In this document: in pieces, positions 1 to 5,007 of the stretch
Numbering within the stretch: position 1 is the first letter of the stretch
Layout: every line of letters begins with the position of its first letter
Assembly: GCA_003527165.1 (NCBI GenBank)
Contig: DPSI01000319.1
Coordinates: 1-5,007, forward strand
DNA length: 5,007 nucleotides
Source of the DNA: Pseudomonas sp.
GTDB lineage: Bacteria > Pseudomonadota > Gammaproteobacteria > Pseudomonadales > Pseudomonadaceae
Reading direction: 5' to 3'
The notes under the pieces: model-generated
Told to the model about the DNA's origin: nothing
Seen by the model: the letters and a program-made list of their open reading frames with translations, nothing else
The model's database searches: none
Made by a program: the position numbers and the translations under genes

Positions 1-1056
1 CCGCAGACCATCGGTTTTTTGCTGCTGGATAACTTCACCCTGATCTCCCTGGCCTCGGCCGTAGAGCCTTTGCGGATGGCCAACCAGCTTTCCGGTAAAG
101 AGCTCTATCGCTGGTTCACTCTGACCCAGGCCGGGCAGCCGGTAACTGCCAGCGACGGGCTGCAAATCAGTCCGGATGCGGGCTTCGGCACGGCGCCCAG
201 TCTCGATTCAGTGATCGTATGCGGCGGGGTGGATATCCAGCACAGCGTGAGCCGCGAGCATCTGCATTGGTTGCAGGCTCAAGCCCGTCACGGCCGTCAG
301 CTTGGTGCGGTATGCACGGGTAGCTGGGCGCTGGCCAAGGCCGGATTGCTCGATGGCTACGATTGCAGTGTCCACTGGGAATGCCTGGCTGCGATGCAGG
401 AAGCCTTTCCTCGCACGACGGTCACGCCCCGACTGTTCTCCATCGATCGCAATCGGCATACCGCCTCAGGCGGTACCGCGCCTATGGATCTGATGTTGCA
501 TCTGATCGGCGCCCAGCATGGCCGGGAACTGGCCGCGGCGATCTCCGACATGTTCATGTACGAACGCATCCGCAGCGAACAGGACCACCAGCGTGTGCCG
601 CTCAAGCACATGCTGGGTACCAATCAGCCGAAGCTGCTGGAAATCGTTGCGCTGATGGAGGCCAACCTGGAAGAGCTGATCGACCTGGATGAACTGGCCT
701 GCTACGTCAATGTATCGCGGCGTCAGCTCGAGCGGCTGTTTCAGAAGTATCTGCATTGCTCGCCGTCGCGTTACTACCTCAAGCTGCGCCTGATACGTGC
801 CCGTCAGCTACTCAAGCAGACGCCTATGTCGATCATCGAAGTGGCCTCGGTCTGCGGCTTCGTCTCGACCCCGCATTTTTCCAAGTGCTACCGCGAGTTC
901 TTCGGCATTCCGCCTCGTGACGAGCGTTCGGGCCAGCAATCGGCGCAGGTGGTCGCACTGATTCCTCGTCCCGATGAAGCCAGCAAGCATCCTGCCGCCA
1001 TGGCCGCGTTGCAGCGTGCTCAGGGCGAATCGACCTATGCCAGCGTGCGCATCTGA
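1..1056 (+). CDS. gbdR: GbdR, GlxA-type AraC-family activator of glycine betaine catabolism (5' end cut by window)
   Basis: Cytoplasmic transcription activator. Known GbdR proteins respond to glycine betaine and dimethylglycine and switch on the demethylation genes. The reading frame is open from base 1 (PQTIGFLLLDNF), so the TTG at 19 is not the start; probably some 15-20 codons lie outside. Of the 351 visible residues, about 1-185 form a DJ-1/PfpI (class I amidotransferase-like) sensor domain, with the AVCTGSWALAKAGLLDG segment carrying Cys105 at the nucleophile-elbow position, followed by VHWE. An AraC-type DNA-binding domain fills about 210-305, with two helix-turn-helix units at about 229-248 (LDELACYVNVSRRQLERLF) and 279-301 (IEVASVCGFVSTPHFSKCYR). 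The tail after GIPPRDER is low in conserved features. Its stop faces the minus-strand dgcB-etfA-etfB cluster convergently, which supports the betaine assignment. An alternative is another GlxA-type regulator such as CdhR, but the N-terminal and HTH text fits GbdR best. Confidence 0.92.
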   Translation, partial: PQTIGFLLLDNFTLISLASAVEPLRMANQLSGKELYRWFTLTQAGQPVTASDGLQISPDAGFGTAPSLDSVIVCGGVDIQHSVSREHLHWLQAQARHGRQLGAVCTGSWALAKAGLLDGYDCSVHWECLAAMQEAFPRTTVTPRLFSIDRNRHTASGGTAPMDLMLHLIGAQHGRELAAAISDMFMYERIRSEQDHQRVPLKHMLGTNQPKLLEIVALMEANLEELIDLDELACYVNVSRRQLERLFQKYLHCSPSRYYLKLRLIRARQLLKQTPMSIIEVASVCGFVSTPHFSKCYREFFGIPPRDERSGQQSAQVVALIPRPDEASKHPAAMAALQRAQGESTYASVRI

Positions 1057-1367
1057 CGGAGCTCAGGAGTCGTGTGGTGTGGGCTGGGCGAGATGGCGGC
1101 GTCGTCCAGCCCGACGTGGCGCCGGTAGTTGATCTGAGCGTCATCCAGCCGCATCCCGGCGCGTCAGCGCAGCGGCACTGGATGGCGATAACCCGTTGCG
1201 TCGCAAGATCGTCATGAGCCAGCGAACACCCGGGCGAACAGGTGACCGCGACCTGCACAGTGATGCCAGGTCGATAACGATCGCGCCTCGCGACCCTCGC
1301 CGAAGCCCCTATGAACAACCGAGAAGCGTTCTCCTAGGACGGAATGCGCCGTCCGGATGCGCGTTTT
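1057..1367. other. Convergent intergenic gap, no gene recognised
   Basis: This 311-bp stretch lies between the stop of gbdR and the stop of the small minus-strand gene. Short open frames cross it on both strands, but their translations are arginine-, serine- and proline-rich, with no domain and no good ribosome binding site. Small inverted repeats are present: GGGCTGG/CCAGCCC at 1081-1087/1106-1112 and TCGCG/CGCGA at 1281-1285/1289-1293. Neither is followed by a T-run. I see no tRNA, no promoter that I would defend, and no GbdR-type operator. Confidence 0.6.
1337..1367 (+). terminator. Weak candidate terminator hairpin between converging genes
   Basis: GGACGG (1337-1342) pairs with CCGTCC (1349-1354) around a 6-nt loop. 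A competing stem, AATGCGC (1343-1349) with GCGCGTT (1359-1365, one G-U pair), runs into TTTT at 1364-1367. On the plus strand the second form resembles a short intrinsic terminator for gbdR read-through. On the minus strand the first hairpin begins 13 nt after the stop of the small gene but has no U-run. The stem is short and nearly 300 bp from gbdR, so this is tentative. Confidence 0.25.
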
Positions 1368-1613
1368 CTACAACCGTACCAGTGCCGGAAGCAGGTTCCG
1401 GCTGATGGCCTCACGTACGGCAGGCAGCAACGTCGCTGAGCCCCCGAGGAGTTCTTCGACCAATCTGCGCAGCGCCTGCGCACGTTCCTGAGAGAGGCCG
1501 ATGACGGCGCGTTCACAGGCTTGTTCGGCGGTGGCGCCGCTGGGTATTTCAAAGCCCAGCGCCACGAGGCGATCACGGAAGTCGTCCTGGTCGATCAGGT
1601 CGGTATGCATCAT
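1368..1613 (-). CDS. Small unknown protein (81 aa) at the end of the dgcB-etfA-etfB cluster
   Basis: I do not recognise this family. The 81-residue product begins MMHTDLIDQDDF and ends in LLPALVRL. It looks soluble and mostly helical, with an acidic N-terminus (five Asp in the first 14 residues), a central amphipathic stretch rich in Arg, Glu and Leu (about residues 30-55), and no signal peptide, membrane segment or cysteine pair (one Cys). The start at 1613 is chosen because AAAGGAGC lies 8 nt upstream. A longer frame begins at 1706 inside etfB but adds a cysteine-rich, non-protein-like leader. The gene starts 43 bp after the etfB stop on the same strand, so it is probably co-transcribed. 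Position suggests an accessory role in the electron-transfer branch, such as assembly or a protein partner, but nothing in the sequence proves it. Confidence 0.72.
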   Translation of the reverse strand: MMHTDLIDQDDFRDRLVALGFEIPSGATAEQACERAVIGLSQERAQALRRLVEELLGGSATLLPAVREAISRNLLPALVRL

Positions 1614-1620
1614 CGTGCTT

Positions 1621-1628
1621 GCTCCTTT
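1621..1628 (-). promoter_or_regulatory. Ribosome binding site of the 81-aa gene
   Basis: On the minus strand this reads AAAGGAGC, with 8 nt between GGAG and the ATG at 1613. It decides the start: the in-frame ATG at 1706 would overlap etfB by about 50 bp. A second in-frame ATG follows directly at 1610, 11 nt from GGAG, and is the less likely start. Confidence 0.7.
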
Positions 1629-1656
1629 GGTTTCCGTAAAAGAAGAACCACCGCGC

Positions 1657-2430
1657 TCAGCGCAGCACGTCTTCCTCGCGCAATAACTTGAAGATAGCCT
1701 CGGCACCGGCTTCCGGCGACAAATCCCGAAGCACTTGTCCGCCGTCCCCGGACGTCTTGGCGGTGGCGGCTCTCAAGCGGTCGGCGGCGGTCTTGCCGTG
1801 AATCACCTTGAGTCGTTTGGGCCGTGGCCGTGCGGGTTGCAGCTGGGCTTCGGCGAATAGCTCGTCTTCGGTAGCGGACACCGCTTCGGCGCTGATCTGG
1901 CCGCGGCGGGCCGGCCCGAACGCGCTTTGCCGCGCTGGCGGGCCGGCGTTGTCGATGCTGGCGAGAAACGGCAGGCGCACCTTCAGCCGGCGTCGCTGGC
2001 CCCGCGGCAGGGCCTGCAGTACCAGTGCGCTACCGTTTTCGACCTTCTCCACTTCGGCCAGCCCCACCACAAGCGGCCAGCCAAGCCGCTCGGCCAGCAG
2101 GTAGGGAAGCATGCCGGAGCCTTCGCCGGTCTCGGCCTGGCTGCCCGTCAGCACCATCTGCGCATCGCTGTTGGCCAGGTATTCGGCAAGCACGGGCAGG
2201 GCGTCGGCCCCGCGTGGTTGCTCTAGCACGGTCAGTTCTGTCAGGCCCATCCCGAGGTAGCCGCGTAACGCCTCTTCTTCGGCAGCGCCGGCATGCACCA
2301 GCTGCAGCCGCTCGCCAGCCAGACGCAAGCCCAGTTCGACGGCGCGGGCGTCCTGTTCGGCGCGGCGCGGGCGCCCCGAGGTCGGGTGGGCACCGACCGA
2401 GACCAGGGCGATGATAGTCAAATCAGTCAT
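1657..2430 (-). CDS. Electron transfer flavoprotein beta subunit-like protein of the dimethylglycine pathway
   Basis: Beta-type half of a heterodimeric electron transfer flavoprotein, expected to pair in the cytoplasm with the EtfA-like product encoded just upstream and to carry electrons released by dimethylglycine demethylation. The 257-residue protein (family usual about 250) has an adenine-nucleotide alpha-hydrolase-like fold: N-terminal strand LTIIALVSVGAHP, a central YLGMGLTELTVLE segment, and the nucleotide-binding stretch TGSQAETGEGSG at 95-106 followed by MLPYLLAERLGWPLV. This matches the GxQAxxxxxxQxG region of EtfB only loosely. The usual LNEPRYATLPNIMKAKKK recognition loop is absent; the corresponding region (about 155-178) reads FLASIDNAGPPARQSAFG. 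The C-terminus ends in an acidic helix. The ATG at 2430 has GGAG 6 nt upstream. The gene lies 87 bp after etfA, and that gap is filled by a REP pair. Called by EtfB similarity and by its place next to etfA. Confidence 0.85.
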   Translation of the reverse strand: MTDLTIIALVSVGAHPTSGRPRRAEQDARAVELGLRLAGERLQLVHAGAAEEEALRGYLGMGLTELTVLEQPRGADALPVLAEYLANSDAQMVLTGSQAETGEGSGMLPYLLAERLGWPLVVGLAEVEKVENGSALVLQALPRGQRRRLKVRLPFLASIDNAGPPARQSAFGPARRGQISAEAVSATEDELFAEAQLQPARPRPKRLKVIHGKTAADRLRAATAKTSGDGGQVLRDLSPEAGAEAIFKLLREEDVLR

Positions 2431-2440
2431 GAGATGCTCC

Positions 2441-2513
2441 GTAGGGTGGATCGCGCTTCATCGATCCACCGAGACGTGGTGACGGTGGATGCAAAAATCG
2501 GCATCCACCCTAC
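2441..2513. repeat. Pair of inverted REP sequences (BIME-like) between etfA and etfB
   Basis: Two REP units face each other. Unit 1 (plus, 2441-2470) is GTAG followed by a hairpin, GGTGGATCG/CGATCCACC, with a 9-bp stem and 8-nt loop. Unit 2 (minus, 2513-2484) is GTAG followed by GGTGGATGC/GCATCCACC with the same 9-bp stem and 8-nt loop. A 13-nt spacer (2471-2483) separates them. The outer ends form a 12-bp perfect inverted repeat, 2440-2451 with 2503-2514. A GTAG head next to an imperfect palindrome is the known hallmark of REPs mobilised by RAYT (TnpA_REP) transposases. The pair starts 4 nt beyond the etfA stop and ends against the etfB ribosome binding site. No RAYT gene is in the window. 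Confidence 0.85.
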
Positions 2514-2517
2514 GCAT

Positions 2518-3741
2518 TCACGCCGCATCGCGTTTGCCCTCCTGGCGATAGCTGGCGACCCGCTCGATCAGCGCCCTGAGGATGGCGGCCGAATCGCCGA
2601 TAACCGCCAGATCCGCGCGTTTGATCATGTCGCAGCCCGGGTCCAGGTTGATCGCCACCACCTTGTCGCAGGCGCCGATGCCCTGCAGGTGCTGGATGGC
2701 CCCGGAGATGCCCACCGCCAGATAGACCCGCGCGGTGACCCAGGTACCAGTCGCGCCGACCTGACAGTGACGCGGCATGAAACCATCGTCCACCGCGACC
2801 CGAGAGGCGCCCTTGGTGGCCCCCAGGATCTGGGCGGCGTGGTGGAACAGGTCCCAATCCTTGACGCCGTTGCCTCCCGAGAGAATGAATTCCGACTCGG
2901 CCATGGGAATCAGCGCGGGATCGACGGCGACCGGGCCGAGATTCTCGAGGCGCGGCAGGCTGCGGGCGACAGCGTCGTGCAGCGTCACCGGCCGCACTTC
3001 ATGACGGGTCTCTGCGATGGGTTCGGCGCACTCGGCGGCGGCCAGGATCAGCTTCGGCAATAGCCGCCGCAGGTCTTCGCGCCCGGCGCCGGCTCGTCCG
3101 ATGCAACGTGCTTCGTCCACCTGCCAGACCCGGGTAGCCGGGCGTTCGCCCAGCTTGGCGGCCAGACGTCGGCCGAGCTCGCCACCGCCGCCGCGGCTGT
3201 CGGGCAGCAGCCAGTGACGCGGATTGAACTGATGTTCGGTGGCAACCAACGCCTGCAAGCGTTGCTCTGGCGCGTAGCCTTCGTACTCGCTGCCTTGAAG
3301 ATGTAACAGGCGATCGACGCCGGCGGTGTCCAGCGCGGCTTCCTTGTAGTCGCCAAAGACCACCGCCAGCACCGCTCCTTCGGTCCCTGCAAGTTTGCGC
3401 GCCAGGCCGAGCAGATCACGATCGTGGCTGGAAAGGCGGCCGCCGAGCATGTCCGGCACCACAACGATGAAAAAGCCCGGTTGCTCAATGCTGTGCAGCG
3501 GCAGTAGCTGCACCTCCCTGGCCGCGGCGCCGTTGTTGCCGCCGCCTTGCTGGGTACCGCTACGGTCGATGCGCTTGATTCCGTTGGGGCCGATAAAACC
3601 CACCGCGTGGGGATTCTTGCGAACGACGCCGTTGGGGCCCGTCCAGCGTGTTTCGCCTTTGGCCTGCATGGCCATGTGCAGTGGATGAAGCCGGTTGCGA
3701 GCGATCCACTCGGCGCGAGGATCGCGACGGACGATGGTCAT
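2518..3741 (-). CDS. Electron transfer flavoprotein alpha subunit-like protein with N-terminal extension (dimethylglycine pathway)
   Basis: FAD-binding alpha subunit of the same flavoprotein. The 407 residues exceed the usual 310-320 because of an extension of about 85 residues, which carries RRDPRAEWIARNRLHPLH and two GPNG motifs 16 residues apart (35-38, 51-54). The ETF N-terminal domain follows at about 90-240. The C-terminal FAD domain is clear: SGGNGVK (288-294), GASR (311-314), QVGATG (327-332), VGISGAIQHL (343-352) and AINLDP (363-368). The Arg of GASR, the Thr of ATG and the His of AIQHL match the flavin-contacting Arg249, Thr266 and His286 of human ETF alpha. The usual GGRG is GGNG here, and QTG is ATG. 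The ATG at 3741 has AGAGG 7 nt upstream. It lies 328 bp downstream of dgcB, with a repeat in between. Electron donor and acceptor are inferred from context; the likely acceptor is an ETF:quinone oxidoreductase encoded elsewhere. Confidence 0.9.
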   Translation of the reverse strand: MTIVRRDPRAEWIARNRLHPLHMAMQAKGETRWTGPNGVVRKNPHAVGFIGPNGIKRIDRSGTQQGGGNNGAAAREVQLLPLHSIEQPGFFIVVVPDMLGGRLSSHDRDLLGLARKLAGTEGAVLAVVFGDYKEAALDTAGVDRLLHLQGSEYEGYAPEQRLQALVATEHQFNPRHWLLPDSRGGGGELGRRLAAKLGERPATRVWQVDEARCIGRAGAGREDLRRLLPKLILAAAECAEPIAETRHEVRPVTLHDAVARSLPRLENLGPVAVDPALIPMAESEFILSGGNGVKDWDLFHHAAQILGATKGASRVAVDDGFMPRHCQVGATGTWVTARVYLAVGISGAIQHLQGIGACDKVVAINLDPGCDMIKRADLAVIGDSAAILRALIERVASYRQEGKRDAA

Positions 3742-3808
3742 GAGGATACCTCTGGCTGCCAGGCAGTACGGGCGGGAAGGGGATAATGTTTAGGCGCTTG
3801 CCTGGACT

Positions 3809-4044
3809 CCGCCCCCTCACCCGGCGAGGGAGCTAAAGGGTTGGCGAACCGAGTGTGGGAAAGGACACGGCACGGGCTGGAGTTCGTGAACGTCCAACCC
3901 TCTCTCCGCGCTTCCCAAAGGGGCGAGGACGTCAATCGAGCGGGGCTGGCGATCTGAGCAAGCGGTAGGGCTTGGCACGCCCTCGATATCCCGCACGGCC
4001 AACACCTTCTCCCCCTTGGGGAGAGGGCTCGGGTGAGGGGACGG
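3809..4044. repeat. Dispersed inverted-repeat element (MITE-like) between dgcB and etfA
   Basis: The ends form an imperfect 15-bp terminal inverted repeat (14 of 15 pairs), 3809-3823 with 4030-4044, including a perfect 11-bp core CCCCTCACCCG/CGGGTGAGGGG. Inside are a strong hairpin at 4005-4027 (10-bp stem with one G-U pair, CTT loop in the plus sense) and an 8-bp inverted pair AGGGTTGG/CCAACCCT at 3837-3844/3894-3901. The CCCTCACCC...CTCTCCC text is a widespread proteobacterial intergenic repeat, often mis-annotated as small proteins containing LTxALSPxG. No transposase and no obvious target-site duplication are seen. No U-run follows the hairpin on the minus strand, so it is not a standard terminator. 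The rest of the 328-bp dgcB-etfA gap (3742-3808 and 4045-4069) holds only the etfA ribosome binding site. Confidence 0.7.
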
Positions 4045-4069
4045 CGCATCGATTTACACCGCAGGTCCA

Positions 4070-5007
4070 TCACGGCACCTCCACCAGTTCAGCTTTGGCC
4101 ACCACGGGCTTCTTTGCGGGTGCGGGTGCCTCGATGAGCACGTCGGCTACCAGCTCGGCGATGTCCTTGATCTCCGGCCGCGGCGCGACTACCCCCTCGA
4201 GCATCGCCGTGCATTGCGGGCAGCCGACGGCCACCAGCTCGGCGCCGGTTTCCTTGATGTCGGCCATGCGCATGTCCGGAATGCGCTGCTTGCCGGGGAT
4301 GTCGGTAATCGGCGCGCCACCACCGCCGCCGCAGCAGCGTGAGCGGAAGCCGGAGCGGGCCATGTCCTTCACCTCGATGCCGATGGCCTTGAGCACCGCG
4401 CGCGGCGCCTGGTACTCACCGTTGTAGCGCCCCAGGTAGCAGGGGTCGTGATAGGTCACGCTGGCGCCCTGGTGCTTGCCGAGGGTCAGCCGGTCGCGGG
4501 CAATGAGGGTGGCGATGAAGGTGCTGTGGTGCAGCACTTCGTAGCGGCCGCCCAGGTCCGTGTATTCGTTCCTCAGGACATGGAAGCTGTGCGGATCGCA
4601 GGTGACGATGGTCTGAAAACAGTATTGGCCCAGGGTCGCGATATTGCGCTTGGCCAGCTGCTGGAAGGTCGCCTCGTCACCCAGCCGGCGGGCCACGTCG
4701 CCGCTGTCGCGCTCCTCCAGACCGAGCACGGCGAAGTCGACGTTGGCGGCTCTCATGACCTTGACGAAGGCGCGCAGCGTGCGCTGGTTGCGCATGTCAA
4801 AGGCACCGTCGCCGACCCAGAACAGGACTTCGGCCTCTCGCCGTTCGCTCATCAGCGGTAGATTCAGGTCCGCCGCCCAGTTGAGCCTGCCGCCGGGGGC
4901 GAAGCCACCCGGGTTGTCGGTGGCGATCAGATTGTCCAGCACCTCGGCACCCTTGTTCGGCGTGGCGCCCTTTTCCAGGGTGAGGTGGCGGCGCATGTCG
5001 ACGATGG
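4070..5007 (-). CDS. dgcB: DgcB, Fe-S oxidoreductase of dimethylglycine catabolism (C-terminal part, 5' end outside window)
   Basis: The frame is open through the right edge (the codons before the ATG at 4996 read I-V-D), so this is the C-terminal 311 or so residues of a longer protein. Numbering from the Met at 4996, the second CCG (HdrB-like cysteine-rich) domain is intact: C186 in TYHDPCYLGRYNG, CC221-222 in RSRCCGGGGGAP and C259/C262 in GCPQC. This is the pattern for a non-cubane 4Fe-4S cluster. The first CCG half is degenerate: VGDGAFD, LEERDSGDVARRLG and IVTCDPHSF keep only C133 of the expected ligands, with C126 nearby. An Ala/Pro/Lys-rich tail closes the protein. DgcB works with DgcA in converting dimethylglycine to sarcosine and probably relays electrons to the EtfA/EtfB-like pair encoded next. 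Other CCG-domain oxidoreductases (GlpC, LldE, HdrB-like) are alternatives, but the context favours DgcB. Confidence 0.88.
   Translation of the reverse strand, partial: IVDMRRHLTLEKGATPNKGAEVLDNLIATDNPGGFAPGGRLNWAADLNLPLMSERREAEVLFWVGDGAFDMRNQRTLRAFVKVMRAANVDFAVLGLEERDSGDVARRLGDEATFQQLAKRNIATLGQYCFQTIVTCDPHSFHVLRNEYTDLGGRYEVLHHSTFIATLIARDRLTLGKHQGASVTYHDPCYLGRYNGEYQAPRAVLKAIGIEVKDMARSGFRSRCCGGGGGAPITDIPGKQRIPDMRMADIKETGAELVAVGCPQCTAMLEGVVAPRPEIKDIAELVADVLIEAPAPAKKPVVAKAELVEVP

Noticed and set aside
833..1318. Open frame of 161 codons on the minus strand over the end of gbdR and the gap
   Set aside because: Its composition is Arg/Ser/Pro/Thr-rich and it overlaps the DNA-binding domain coding of gbdR; no family is recognised.
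1196..1405. Short plus-strand frame (69 codons) in the convergent gap
   Set aside because: It has no ribosome binding site or protein-like pattern and it overlaps the end of the 81-aa gene.
2293..3063. Long open frame of 256 codons on the plus strand opposite etfA and etfB
   Set aside because: It runs antisense to clearly conserved EtfA motifs, crosses the REP pair and has no recognisable domain; long antisense frames are common in GC-rich DNA.
3775..3795. AT-richer patch (CTAAACATTATCC on the minus strand) as a promoter for etfA
   Set aside because: It resembles a -10 box only loosely and I see no matching -35 or sigma-54 element.
4005..4027. Strong hairpin after dgcB as an intrinsic terminator
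   Set aside because: On the transcribed minus strand it is followed by TGTTGGCC, with no U-run, and it belongs to the dispersed repeat.
3738..4073. Open frame of 111 codons on the minus strand across the dgcB-etfA gap
   Set aside because: It is a translation of the repeat element: it contains LTRALSPRG and NPLAPSPGEG, text typical of spurious proteins made from this repeat, and it has no domain.
4448..4861. Plus-strand frame of 137 codons opposite dgcB
   Set aside because: It is the shadow of conserved DgcB coding on the other strand.

Overview
The window is GC-rich gammaproteobacterial DNA, most likely from Pseudomonadaceae. The gene set (a GbdR-type regulator beside a DgcB-type Fe-S protein and a divergent EtfA/EtfB pair) and the GTAG-headed REP palindromes point to Pseudomonas in the broad sense. 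The stutzeri/mendocina side is a guess from the CGTAGGGTGGAT repeat. All gene names come from recognising protein motifs, not from a database search.

Layout. Bases 1-1056 (+) hold the 3' part of gbdR, an AraC-family regulator with a DJ-1/PfpI-like sensor domain; its first codons lie left of the window. Bases 1057-1367 are a gap with no convincing gene and one weak hairpin. From the right edge a minus-strand gene cluster runs toward gbdR: dgcB (C-terminal part only, 5007-4070), a 328-bp gap filled largely by a dispersed inverted repeat (3809-4044), an EtfA-like gene (3741-2518), an 87-bp gap almost filled by a pair of inverted REP sequences (2441-2513), an EtfB-like gene (2430-1657), and a small unknown gene (1613-1368). 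The cluster and gbdR converge.

Function. In Pseudomonas, glycine betaine is demethylated stepwise to dimethylglycine, sarcosine and glycine. DgcA/DgcB are required for the dimethylglycine step, and GbdR activates the pathway in response to betaine and dimethylglycine. The EtfA/EtfB-like pair probably takes electrons from that demethylation and passes them toward the respiratory chain; this is inferred from gene order. dgcA is expected just upstream of dgcB, outside the window.

The most notable non-coding structure is the two unrelated palindromic repeat elements that occupy both intercistronic gaps among the dgcB-etfA-etfB genes. One of them touches the etfB ribosome binding site. At protein level, the DgcB, EtfA and EtfB homologues each depart from textbook motifs (missing cysteines in the first CCG half, GGRG changed to GGNG, altered EtfB recognition loop), consistent with a specialised electron-transfer branch. 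I see no wholly new system here.
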